From: Schlegelella_A sp035995885
GTDB lineage: Bacteria; Pseudomonadota; Gammaproteobacteria; Burkholderiales; Burkholderiaceae_C
Direction: 5' to 3'
DNA length: 64,000 nucleotides
Assembly (NCBI GenBank): GCA_035995885.1
Contig: DASYKC010000211.1
Span: 1-64,000 of the forward strand
The position numbers and the translations under genes are program-made. Within the stretch, counting starts at the first letter, position 1, and each line of letters starts with the position of its first letter. The notes beneath the pieces were generated by a model. That model made no database searches. It was given only the letters and a program-made list of their open reading frames with translations, and was not told where the DNA came from. Below are positions 34,745 through 43,091 of this stretch, one piece after another.

Positions 34745-35533
34745 TTGGAACAGAAATGGCCGCAGACGCTGTGGATCGTCAGGCACGGCCAGAGCGCGGG
34801 CAACGTCGCCCGTGACGCCGCCGAGCTCGGCGGCCTGGCGACGATCGAGCTCGCGCATCGCGACGTCGACGTGCCGCTCTCGCCGCTCGGCGAGCTGCAG
34901 TCCGACGCGCTCGGCGCGTGGTTCGCCGGCCTGCCGCGCGACCAGCGGCCGAACGTCGTCCTCAGCTCGCCCTACGTGCGCGCACGGCAGACGGCCGACC
35001 GCGTCCTCGATGCCTTGCAGGACCGGACCGACCGGCGCCAGCCCGACGATCCGGCGATCGCCTGCGTCCGCGACGAGCGCCTGCGCGAAAAGGAATTCGG
35101 CATCCTCGATCGACTGACGCCGCTCGGCATCCGCGCCAAGTACCCCGAGCTCGCCGAGCAGCGCGTGCACGTGGGCAAGTTCTACTTTCGTCCGCCCGGC
35201 GGCGAGAGCTGGTGCGACGTGATCCTGCGCCTGCGCAGCTTCCTCGACATGCTGACCCGCGAGTACCGCAGCGATCGCGTCCTCGTCGTCGCCCACCAGG
35301 TGATCGTCAACTGCCTGCGCTACCTGCTCGAGCGGCTCGACGAGGCGCAGATCCTGGCGATCGATCGCCTCAGCGACGTTCCCAACTGCGCCATCACGTC
35401 GTACGCGTTCGACCCGCGCGCCGGCCGGCGCGGCAAGCTCGTCCTCCAGCTCGAGAACTTCGTCTCGCCGCTGCGCGAGGCCGGCGCGCCGGTGACGGCC
35501 GAGCCCGACCGGCCGGCGGCACCCAAGTCGTGA
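34745..35533 (+). CDS. Histidine phosphatase (phosphoglycerate mutase-like) family protein
   Basis: This 262-residue protein has the RHG motif WIVRHGQSAGN (His14 is the phospho-acceptor), LSSPYVRARQTAD, a catalytic glutamate region RLREKEFGILD and the second histidine in VLVVAHQVIVN. It is longer than typical small phosphatases because of an extended middle part (YPELAEQRVHVGKFYFRPPGGES). The start is a TTG with a weak AAAGAGA upstream, since no in-frame ATG gives the N-terminal strand. Its stop shares a base with the following NAD(P)H-hydrate dehydratase start. The substrate is unknown. Confidence 0.88.
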   Translation: MEQKWPQTLWIVRHGQSAGNVARDAAELGGLATIELAHRDVDVPLSPLGELQSDALGAWFAGLPRDQRPNVVLSSPYVRARQTADRVLDALQDRTDRRQPDDPAIACVRDERLREKEFGILDRLTPLGIRAKYPELAEQRVHVGKFYFRPPGGESWCDVILRLRSFLDMLTREYRSDRVLVVAHQVIVNCLRYLLERLDEAQILAIDRLSDVPNCAITSYAFDPRAGRRGKLVLQLENFVSPLREAGAPVTAEPDRPAAPKS

Positions 35534-36417
35534 TGGCCGACCTCGAGCCGACGATCGACATCGACGCGAGCCTGCTGCGCGCCTGGCCGCTGCCGCGCCT
35601 GAACGGCAGCGCCGACAAGGAAGAGCGCGGCTCGACCCTGGTCGTCGCCGGCAGCGCCGAGACACCGGGCGCTGCCCTGCTGGCCGCGACGTCCGCCCTG
35701 CGCGCCGGCGCCGGCAAGCTCGCGGTCGCGACGGTCGCGAGCATTGCGCCCGGGCTCGCCCTCGGCCTCGCCGAGGCGCGCGTTGTGGCGATGGCGGAAA
35801 GCGAGGGCGGCGGCCCGGCCGGCGACGGCCTGGCGCGGATCGAGCCGCTGCTCGCCAAGGTCGACGCCGTGCTGGTCGGACCCGGCCTGCTCGACAGCGC
35901 AGCGACGCGCGCGTTCACGCGTCGCCTGCTGAAACGGGCGACGCGCGCCGCCGTCGTCGTCGATGCGCTGGCGATGGACGTCGTCCTCGACGTCCGTCGC
36001 TTCGAGCGCACGCCGCTCCTGACGCCGCACGCCGGCGAGATGGCGCATCTCGTCGGCCGGGCGAAGGAAGAGGTCAGCGCCGACCCGGAACGCCACGCGC
36101 GCGAAGCGGCGCTGCGCTGGAACGCCATCGTCGCGCTCAAGGGCGCGACCACGTACATCGCCACGCCCGACGGCGATTGCTGGCGCCACGTCGACGGTCA
36201 TGCCGGCCTCGGCACGTCGGGGTCCGGCGATGTCCTCGCCGGCCTCATCGTCGGCCTCGCCGCGCGCGGCGCCCCGCTGGCGCAGGCGGCCGTGTGGGGC
36301 GTCGCCCTGCACGCCCGCGCCGGCCGGGCGCTCGCCGAGCGGCTCGGCCCGATCGGCTACCTTGCCCGCGAGCTGCCCGGCGAAGTGCCGGGCCTGCTCG
36401 AAAAACTCGCCCACTGA
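35533..36417 (+). CDS. nnrD: ADP/ATP-dependent NAD(P)H-hydrate dehydratase (stand-alone NnrD domain)
   Basis: The 294-residue ribokinase-like protein repairs damaged NADHX/NADPHX in the cytoplasm. It shows the family motifs RGSTLVVAGSAETPGAALLAATSALRAGAGKL, VGPGLL, LLTPHAGEMAHL and the catalytic GTSGSGDVLAGLIVGLAARG near residues 228-241. The NnrE epimerase domain found in E. coli YjeF is absent, so this is a single-domain version; a separate epimerase would be needed elsewhere. The start overlaps the histidine phosphatase stop by one base, and ligD follows after 14 bases. Confidence 0.9.
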   Translation: MADLEPTIDIDASLLRAWPLPRLNGSADKEERGSTLVVAGSAETPGAALLAATSALRAGAGKLAVATVASIAPGLALGLAEARVVAMAESEGGGPAGDGLARIEPLLAKVDAVLVGPGLLDSAATRAFTRRLLKRATRAAVVVDALAMDVVLDVRRFERTPLLTPHAGEMAHLVGRAKEEVSADPERHAREAALRWNAIVALKGATTYIATPDGDCWRHVDGHAGLGTSGSGDVLAGLIVGLAARGAPLAQAAVWGVALHARAGRALAERLGPIGYLARELPGEVPGLLEKLAH

Positions 36418-36431
36418 TGCGGAGGCCGACC

Positions 36432-39296
36432 ATGAAGAGCGCACTGCAACCCTACTTCGGCAAGCGCGATTTCAAGATCACCAGCGAGCCGCAGGGCGGC
36501 AAGGCGTCGAAGGACGCGCTCCGCTTCGTCGTCCAGAAGCACGACGCCAGCCGGCTCCACTACGACTTTCGCCTCGAGCTCGACGGCACGCTGAAGAGCT
36601 GGGCGGTGCCCAAGGGGCCGAGCCTCGATCCCGCCGACAAGCGCATGGCGGTCCACGTCGAGGACCATCCGATCGACTACGGCGACTTCGAGGGGACGAT
36701 TCCGAAAGGCCAGTACGGCGCCGGCGAGGTGATCGTCTGGGACAACGGCACGTGGGAGCCGGTCGGCGACCCGCGCGCGGGCTATCGCGCCGGCAAGCTG
36801 AAGTTCCGCCTCGACGGCAAGAAGCTGCACGGCGGCTGGACGCTGGTGCGAATGCACGGCCGTGAAGGCGAGCGCCAGGAGCCGTGGCTGCTCATCAAGG
36901 AACGCGACGAGTGGGCGCGGCCGAGCACGGAATTCAGCGTCGTCGAGGCCGAGCCGGCGAGCGTCCTGTCGGACCGGACGATCAGCGAGCGGCCGACGGC
37001 GTCGGCGAAAGCGGCGGCCGCGAAGACGACCGCGACGACGCCGGCCGAGAAGACCGCCGTCGCAGGAAAGACCGCTTCGGCGAAGACCGGCGCGGTGAAG
37101 ACGAGCGCGGCGAACACCGGCGCGGCAAAGAAGAGCTCGGCGAAGACGAGCGCGCCGAAGAGCAGCACGGCCAAGAAGGCCGCAGCGAAGAAGGCCGCGC
37201 CGACGACCGCCGCGGCGGCCAAGCAGGCCACGCGATCGTCGACCTCGAGCCGCGTCGCCGCCGGCGCCGAGGTTTCGCTGCCCGCCGCCGCGGTCAAGGC
37301 GAAGCTGCCCGAGACGCTGAGCCCGCAGCTCGCGACCCTCGTCGCCGAGCCGCCGAACGATTCCGGCTGGATCTACGAGATCAAGTTCGACGGCTATCGC
37401 ATCGTCACGCGCGTCGACGGCGACGACGTGCGCCTCTTCACCCGCCGCGGCAACGACTGGTCGGCGCGCATGCCGGGGCTGGTCGCGGCGGTGCGATCGC
37501 TCGGCATCGGCTCGGGCTGGCTCGACGGCGAGATCGTCGTCGGCGGCGCCAACGGCGCGCCCGACTTCAACGCGCTGCAGAACGCCTTCGATTCGGCGCG
37601 CACCGACACCATCCAGTACTACCTCTTCGACCTGCCCTACTTCGCCGGCCACGACCTGCGCAAGGCGCCGCTGGTCGAGCGGCGCGCCACGCTCGCGGCG
37701 GCGCTCGAGCGCGCGCCGCCGCAGGAGCGCGTCCGCTTCAGCCAGCACTTCGACTCGAGCCCGAAGGAGCTGCTCCAGAACGCCTGCCGCATGCGCCTCG
37801 AAGGGATGATCGGCAAGCGCGCCGATGCGCCGTACGTGTCGCGGCGCAGCCCGACCTGGATCAAGCTCAAGTGCACGCAGCGCCAGGAGTTCGTCGTCGG
37901 CGGCTGGACCGATCCGCAGGGCTCGCGCACCGGCATCGGCTCGCTCCTGCTCGGCATCCACGACGAGAACAAGCACCTGCGCTTCGCCGGCGGCGTCGGC
38001 AGCGGCTTCGACCAGAAGACGCTCGCCGCGGTGAAGCAGGCGCTCGCCGCGATCCCCGCCGAGACGACGCCGTTCTTCGAGAAGCCGCGCGACGTTCGCG
38101 GCCACTGGGTCGAGCCGAAGCTCGTCGCCGAGGTCTCGTTCGGCGAGTGGACGCCCGACGGCCGCATCCGCCATTCGGTCTTCCACGGCCTGCGCGACGA
38201 CAAGGACGCGAGCGCGATCGGCCGCGAGCTTCCGGCCGCGCCGGCAACGGCCGCGGACGTCGAAGCGGAGAAGGCGGCACCGGCGCGGAAGACGGCGGCG
38301 AAGAAGTCGACCAAGGCGCTCGCAGCGACGGCGGCGACGTCCGCATCCGCCCCCGCGGCAACGACGGCAGCCAAGCGAAGCGCGAAAGGCACCGGCGACG
38401 CCACCGTCGAAGGCATCCGCATCAGCCATCCCGACCGCGTCATCGATCCGTCGACCGGCATCACCAAGCTCGAGGTCGTCAACCACTACCTCGTCGTCGC
38501 CAGGCTGATCCTGCCGCACCTCGTCGGCCGGCCGGTCTCGCTGGTTCGCGCGCCGGCCGGGATCACCGGCCACCTCGTGTTCCAGCGCCATGCCGGCACG
38601 CTGCGCATCCCCGAGCTGCGCGAGCTCGATCCGTCGTTCTCGCCCGATCACGAGCCGATGGTCGAGGTCGACTCGTTCACCGCGCTGATCGGCGCGGCAC
38701 AGGCCAACGTGATCGAGTTCCACACCTGGAACGCGACCAGCAAGGACCCGCAGCACCCCGACCGCATCGTCTTCGACCTCGATCCCGGCGAAGGCGTCGC
38801 CTGGGCCAGGATGCAGGAAGGCGCGGCGCTGATGCGCTCGCTCCTCGAGCAGATCGGCCTGGCGAGCTTTCTCAAGACGAGCGGCGGCAAGGGTCTGCAC
38901 GTCGTCGTGCCGATCGCGCCGAAGGACGACTGGGACACCGTCCGGGAGCTCGCCAAGCGGATCGTCGAGCACATGGCCGAGACGATTCCCGAGCGCTTCG
39001 TCGCCAAGAGCGGGCCGAAGAACCGCGTCGGCAAGATCTTCGTCGACTATCTGCGCAACGGCTTCGGCGCGACGACGGCGAGCGCGTGGTCGGCGCGGGC
39101 GCGGCCCGGGCTCGGCGTGAGCGTCACCTGCGAGTGGGACGAGCTCGGCGCGATCACGGCCGGCGACCACTGGACGATCCGCAACGTGCACGAGCGCATC
39201 GAGGAGCGCGGCGAAGCCTGGCGCGACTACGCGAAGACGCGCCAGACGATCGCCAAGGCGATGAAGGCGATTGGCGTCGAGCGTGCGACTGCGTGA
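36432..39296 (+). CDS. ligD: Multifunctional non-homologous end-joining DNA ligase LigD (PE-LIG-POL)
   Basis: The 954-residue protein carries all three LigD activities in the Pseudomonas order. Residues 1-185 form the 3'-phosphoesterase (KHDASRLHYDFRLELDG, EDHPIDYGDFEGTIPKGQYG). A Lys/Ala/Thr-rich linker (about 187-287) leads to the ATP-dependent ligase (about 290-600), with nucleotidylated Lys318 in YEIKFDGYR. A second A/K-rich linker (about 611-660) precedes the primase-like polymerase (660-954) with the metal site FDLDPGEG and FLKTSGGKGLHVVVPI. The ATG at 36432 was chosen over 36417 because GGAGG lies 6 bases before it. It normally acts with Ku on double-strand breaks; no Ku gene is in the window. 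Confidence 0.96.
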   Translation: MKSALQPYFGKRDFKITSEPQGGKASKDALRFVVQKHDASRLHYDFRLELDGTLKSWAVPKGPSLDPADKRMAVHVEDHPIDYGDFEGTIPKGQYGAGEVIVWDNGTWEPVGDPRAGYRAGKLKFRLDGKKLHGGWTLVRMHGREGERQEPWLLIKERDEWARPSTEFSVVEAEPASVLSDRTISERPTASAKAAAAKTTATTPAEKTAVAGKTASAKTGAVKTSAANTGAAKKSSAKTSAPKSSTAKKAAAKKAAPTTAAAAKQATRSSTSSRVAAGAEVSLPAAAVKAKLPETLSPQLATLVAEPPNDSGWIYEIKFDGYRIVTRVDGDDVRLFTRRGNDWSARMPGLVAAVRSLGIGSGWLDGEIVVGGANGAPDFNALQNAFDSARTDTIQYYLFDLPYFAGHDLRKAPLVERRATLAAALERAPPQERVRFSQHFDSSPKELLQNACRMRLEGMIGKRADAPYVSRRSPTWIKLKCTQRQEFVVGGWTDPQGSRTGIGSLLLGIHDENKHLRFAGGVGSGFDQKTLAAVKQALAAIPAETTPFFEKPRDVRGHWVEPKLVAEVSFGEWTPDGRIRHSVFHGLRDDKDASAIGRELPAAPATAADVEAEKAAPARKTAAKKSTKALAATAATSASAPAATTAAKRSAKGTGDATVEGIRISHPDRVIDPSTGITKLEVVNHYLVVARLILPHLVGRPVSLVRAPAGITGHLVFQRHAGTLRIPELRELDPSFSPDHEPMVEVDSFTALIGAAQANVIEFHTWNATSKDPQHPDRIVFDLDPGEGVAWARMQEGAALMRSLLEQIGLASFLKTSGGKGLHVVVPIAPKDDWDTVRELAKRIVEHMAETIPERFVAKSGPKNRVGKIFVDYLRNGFGATTASAWSARARPGLGVSVTCEWDELGAITAGDHWTIRNVHERIEERGEAWRDYAKTRQTIAKAMKAIGVERATA

Positions 39297-39307
39297 AGCG
39301 CGCTGGC

Positions 39308-40345
39308 TCAGATCGCGCCGACGCTTCCCGTCACCGGCAGGATGATCCCGGTGATGTAGCCGGCGCACGCCGGCGCGGCGAGGAAGACGTACGCCGGCGA
39401 CAGCTCCTCGGGCTGCGCCGGCCGCTTCATCTCGGTGTCGCTGCCGAACTCGGCGACCTTGTCGGGCGGCGAATCGGCCGGATTGAGCGGCGTCCACACC
39501 GGCCCGGGCGCGACCGCGTTGACGCGAATGCCCTTGTCGATGAGGTTCTGCGCGAGCGATTTCGTGAACGCGTGGATCGCCCCCTTGGTCGCCGAGTAGT
39601 CGAGCAGCTTCGGGCTGCCCTCGAGGCCGGTGACCGAGCCGGTGTTGATGATCGCCGCGCCCTGCTTCAGGTGCGGCAGCGCCGCCCGGGCCATGTAGAT
39701 GTAGCCGAAGATGTTGGTGTGGAAGGTCTCTTCCAGCCGCTCGTCGCTGAGGTCCTCGAGCGACTCGGCGTGCTCCTGGAAAGCGGCGTTGTTGACCAGC
39801 ACGTCGAGCCGGCCGAACGCGTCGATCGTCTTCCTCACGACCTTCTCGGCGAACTTCGACTTCGTGACGTCGCCGGCGACGAGCAGGCAGCGCCGTCCTT
39901 CGGCCTCGACGCAGCGCTGCGTCTCGGCGGCGTCGTCGTGCTCGTCGAGGTAGGCGACGGTCACGTCGGCACCCTCGCGCGCGAACAGCACCGCGACCGC
40001 GCGGCCGATCCCCGAGTCGGCGCCGGTGACGATCGTGGCGAAGCCCTCGAGCTTGCCGCTGCCGCGGTAGTCGGGCGCCATGAACTGCGGTGCGAGCGCG
40101 AGGTCGGCCTCGCGGCCGGGCTTCTCCAGGTGCTGCGCCGGCAGCTTGTCGGGATGAGGCCGCGCGCCGGCCTGGACCGCCGTCTTCTTGTCGTCGCTCT
40201 TCTTCTTCGCCGCCGCGCTGTCGCGGCGATCCTGCTCGGCCTGGATGCGGCGCTGCCGGCGCGCCGTCGCTTCGGCCGATGCCGTCGGATCGGCCGTCGC
40301 TGTGCCGTTGCCCTTGGCCTTGCCGGCGCCGGGTCGCGCGCTCAT
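39308..40345 (-). CDS. SDR-family oxidoreductase with basic N-terminal extension (YghA-like)
   Basis: The 345-residue protein has a 60-residue Lys/Ala/Arg-rich, probably disordered N-terminal extension, then an HLEKPGREADLALAPQFMAPDYRGSGKLEG region typical of YghA/GsiB-type SDRs (listed here as two adjoining pieces) and a classical SDR core: TGADSGIGRA, NNAA, and the catalytic YSATKG with Ser in NTGSVTG. Such proteins belong to general-stress or desiccation regulons in several bacteria; the substrate is unknown. It converges with ligD, 11 bases apart. The basic extension echoes the linkers of the neighbouring LigD. Confidence 0.9.
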   Translation of the reverse strand: MSARPGAGKAKGNGTATADPTASAEATARRQRRIQAEQDRRDSAAAKKKSDDKKTAVQAGARPHPDKLPAQHLEKPGREADLALAPQFMAPDYRGSGKLEGFATIVTGADSGIGRAVAVLFAREGADVTVAYLDEHDDAAETQRCVEAEGRRCLLVAGDVTKSKFAEKVVRKTIDAFGRLDVLVNNAAFQEHAESLEDLSDERLEETFHTNIFGYIYMARAALPHLKQGAAIINTGSVTGLEGSPKLLDYSATKGAIHAFTKSLAQNLIDKGIRVNAVAPGPVWTPLNPADSPPDKVAEFGSDTEMKRPAQPEELSPAYVFLAAPACAGYITGIILPVTGSVGAI

Positions 40346-40577
40346 GGCCGTCGCGCCGGCGCCGCGCTCGATCGCGGATCGCCCGGTTCATTCGCAAGGA
40401 AAAGCGGCCGCTGCCGGTGCGGCAACGGCGCGAAAGGCTCGACGTGATTCATGGCGTGCTCGATCGGGAGGTCGTCGAATCGGGCAACGGCTGTGCCCGA
40501 TGCCCGTCGGCGCGACGCCGATTCGCGTCCCGGGCTCAGGGAGTCGCTGCCAAGACCGGCGCGGGCACAATCGGCCG

Positions 40578-41741
40578 ATGAGCGATCCGCTCCACCTCGT
40601 CGACGCGACGATGTTCTGGAGTCCGACCGGCGGCGGCGTCCGTCGCTACCTGCAGACCAAGCACGACTGGCTCGCCGGCCAGCCGGGCTGGCGCCATTCG
40701 ATCGTCGTGCCGCGCGTCGCCGGCAGCGCGGCGAGCGCCACGACCTTGCCGTCGGTCGCGCTGCCCGGCAGCGGCGGCTACCGCTTGCCGCTCCGCCGCG
40801 CCGCGATCGCCCGCGTCATCGCCGGCCTCGCACCCGACCTGATCGAGGCCGGCGACCCGTACCGCGTCGCCTGGGGCGCGCGCGATGCCGCGCAGACGCT
40901 CGGCATTCCGGCGCTCGCCTACTGCCACTCGAACATCGTCGCGATGGCCCGGCTCGCCGCCGGTGCGCGCCTCGGCGCCGCCGCGGCGCGCTTCGCCGCG
41001 CGCTATGCGCGTCACGTCTACGCCGGCTTCGACCTCGTGCTGGCGCCGAGCCGCAGCATGGCCGCGCACCTCGCCGACTGGGGCGTGGCGCGCGTCGCCT
41101 GCCAGCCGCTCGGCGTCGACACCTCGGTCTTTCGACCGGCGGCGCGCGATCCGGCCTGGCGCCAGGGCCGCGGCTGGTCGGCCGAGACGCGCCTGCTCGT
41201 CTACGCCGGCCGCTTCGCGCCCGAGAAGCACCTCGACGTCGTCGCCGACGCGGTGCGGCGTCTCGGCGCGCCCTACGTGCTGCTCGCGGTCGGCGCCGGA
41301 CCGGCGCCGCCGCCGGCGGGCGATCGTGTCGTCGTCCTGCCCTTCGTCGCTTCGACGAGCGCGCTCGCGACCGTGCTGGCGAGCGCCGATGCCTTCGTCC
41401 ACGCCGGCGACCAGGAGACCTTCGGCCTGTCGGTGATCGAGGCGATGGCGTGCGGCACGCCGGCGGTCGTCCGCGCCGCCGAGGGACTCGGCGAGCTCGC
41501 CGGCGGCGGCGCCGCGCTCGCCGTGCCCGCGGGCACCGGCGAGGGCTTCGCCGCGGCCATCGCCTCGCTCTTCGAAGGCGACAGGAACGCGCTGGCGCGA
41601 GCGGCGCGGCGCCAGGCCGAGGCGAGCGACTGGCGCAGCGTCCTCCCCGGCCTGCTCGGCCACTACCTCCGCCTCGTCGGCGACGGCCGGGCGACGGCGG
41701 CTTCGGCGCCGGGCGACAGCGCCGAAGCCTTGCAGCGATGA
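40578..41741 (+). CDS. GT4-type glycosyltransferase
   Basis: This 387-residue GT-B enzyme has the N-terminal WSPTGGGVRRYLQTK loop, a LVLAPSRSMAAHL hinge, QPLGVDTSVFRP, LVYAGRFAPEKHLD and the nucleotide-binding EX7E motif in ETFGLSVIEAMACGTPAV (about 275-300). It uses a nucleotide sugar to modify an acceptor, possibly a lipid, as such members often make glycolipids. The stop overlaps the next gene (ATGA), a DUF2334 deacetylase-like gene, and a PAP2 phosphatase and a second GT4 gene lie just beyond, suggesting a shared envelope task. Confidence 0.88.
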   Translation: MSDPLHLVDATMFWSPTGGGVRRYLQTKHDWLAGQPGWRHSIVVPRVAGSAASATTLPSVALPGSGGYRLPLRRAAIARVIAGLAPDLIEAGDPYRVAWGARDAAQTLGIPALAYCHSNIVAMARLAAGARLGAAAARFAARYARHVYAGFDLVLAPSRSMAAHLADWGVARVACQPLGVDTSVFRPAARDPAWRQGRGWSAETRLLVYAGRFAPEKHLDVVADAVRRLGAPYVLLAVGAGPAPPPAGDRVVVLPFVASTSALATVLASADAFVHAGDQETFGLSVIEAMACGTPAVVRAAEGLGELAGGGAALAVPAGTGEGFAAAIASLFEGDRNALARAARRQAEASDWRSVLPGLLGHYLRLVGDGRATAASAPGDSAEALQR

Positions 41742-42544
41742 GCGGATCGAGCGAGCGGACGGTCTGCGTCGTCCTCCACGACGCCGCGCCGTCGACGCGA
41801 TCGGCGTGCGTGCGAACGCTCGCCGCGGTGCGCGAGGTCGCCGGCGACGTGCCGGTGACGATCCTCGTCGTGCCGCGCTATCACGACGAGGCGCCGAGCG
41901 CCGACTTGGACGCCTGGCTCGGCGAGCGCGTCGGCCGCGGCGACGAGCTCGCGCTGCACGGCTGCACCCACCGCGACGACGGTGCGCCGCAGGGCTGGCT
42001 CGACGGCCTGCGGCGCCGCCGCTACACGCGCGGCGAGGGCGAGTTCTGGTCGCTCTCGCGCGAGGAGGCGCTGGCGCGCATCGACGTCGGCATCGCCTGG
42101 TTCGCGAAGAACGGCTGGCCGCTGACGGGCTTCGTCGCGCCGGCCTGGCTGCTCGGGCCGGGCGCGCGCGCGGCGCTCCTCGAGCGTCCGTTCGACTACA
42201 CGGCGACGCTGCGCCAGCTCGTCCACCTGCCGGCGCAGATCGCGGTGACGAGCCAGAGCGTCGTCTACAGCACGTCGAGCGCGTGGCGGCGCGCGAGCTC
42301 GCTCGCCTGGAACGCGGCGGTCGACCTCGCCGAGCGCGGCAACCCGCTGCTGCGCCTCGAGCTGCATCCGCACGACGCCGACTTCGCCGCGGTGAAGCGC
42401 TCGTGGCAGGCGATCCTCGAGCGCGCCCTGCGCCGGCGACGACCCGCGACCGTCGCCGAGTTCATGCGCCGCATCCGCCCGGCCGCCGCCGGCACCGGTC
42501 TGGATGACGGCGACGCCGGGCTGCCGGCCGCTACAGCAGATTGA
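41738..42544 (+). CDS. DUF2334 polysaccharide-deacetylase-like protein
   Basis: The 268-residue protein resembles the DUF2334 branch of the NodB/CE4 deacetylase fold: an opening VCVVLHDAAPSTRSAC with the first metal-site Asp, ELALHGCTHRDDG carrying the HxxTH-like metal ligands (HGCTH), a WLLGP region and a C-terminal LRLELHPHDAD with a further histidine. No signal peptide is seen, so a cytoplasmic place is likely. It overlaps the GT4 gene upstream by four bases and probably removes acyl groups from a sugar in the same pathway. Its last 14 bases overlap the convergent PAP2 gene. Confidence 0.85.
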   Translation: MSGSSERTVCVVLHDAAPSTRSACVRTLAAVREVAGDVPVTILVVPRYHDEAPSADLDAWLGERVGRGDELALHGCTHRDDGAPQGWLDGLRRRRYTRGEGEFWSLSREEALARIDVGIAWFAKNGWPLTGFVAPAWLLGPGARAALLERPFDYTATLRQLVHLPAQIAVTSQSVVYSTSSAWRRASSLAWNAAVDLAERGNPLLRLELHPHDADFAAVKRSWQAILERALRRRRPATVAEFMRRIRPAAAGTGLDDGDAGLPAATAD

Positions 42545-43091
42545 AGCTGACGGCGGCGATGACCGCGCCGATGATCGCGCCGACGATCACGTCGCTCGCG
42601 TAGTGCAGCCCGAGGACGATGCGCGAGACCGCGACCAGGATCGTGAACGGCCAGACGAAGAGCGCGAACATCGGGTAGTACGCGGTCAGGATCAGGCTGA
42701 ACGCGACCGAATGCAGCGTGTGGCCGCTCGGGAAGCTGAACTCGTCGAGCGAGCGCCCGCAGGCGCGGATGTCGGGGCAGGTTCGGTACGGCCGCGGTCG
42801 CGCGATCCAGCGCTTGATGATCTTGTAGACGACGAGATCGACGATGCCTACGCCGATCATCCGCACCGCCGCCGAGGTGCCGACCGCGCCGCCGGCCCAG
42901 GGCAGGCACGCGATCACCGCGTACCAGAGCCAGCCGTCGCCGACCCGGCTCACCGCGTCGAGGAGACGGACGACCCAGGCGCGCGCGGCGGCGCGGTGCA
43001 TCCAGCGCGCGAACGTGCGCTCGCGTTCGACCCAGATCAGCTGTTGCTCAGGCCACGACGGGGATGCGTGCGGGGGGCGCTTCGGTGGCAT
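42531..43091 (-). CDS. PAP2-family membrane phosphatase
   Basis: The 186-residue inner-membrane protein has the three PAP2 signature motifs intact: KRWIARPRP (Lys93-Pro101), PSGH (121-124) and SRIVLGLHYASD (Ser156-Asp167), in a bundle of about five membrane helices. Members hydrolyse phosphatidate, undecaprenyl diphosphate or related lipid phosphates at the outer face. The annotated ATG makes a 44-base overlap with the preceding GT4 gene on the same strand; no in-frame ATG lies closer to the conserved part without cutting the first helices, so the overlap may be real. It converges with the DUF2334 gene. Confidence 0.88.
   Translation of the reverse strand: MPPKRPPHASPSWPEQQLIWVERERTFARWMHRAAARAWVVRLLDAVSRVGDGWLWYAVIACLPWAGGAVGTSAAVRMIGVGIVDLVVYKIIKRWIARPRPYRTCPDIRACGRSLDEFSFPSGHTLHSVAFSLILTAYYPMFALFVWPFTILVAVSRIVLGLHYASDVIVGAIIGAVIAAVSFNLL

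Noticed and set aside
36357..40397. A 1346-codon minus-strand open frame opposite ligD
   Set aside because: It is the antisense shadow of ligD and an extension of the real SDR gene at 39308-40345; its translation is Arg/Asp/Ala-rich low complexity without any domain, as expected at 70 percent G+C.
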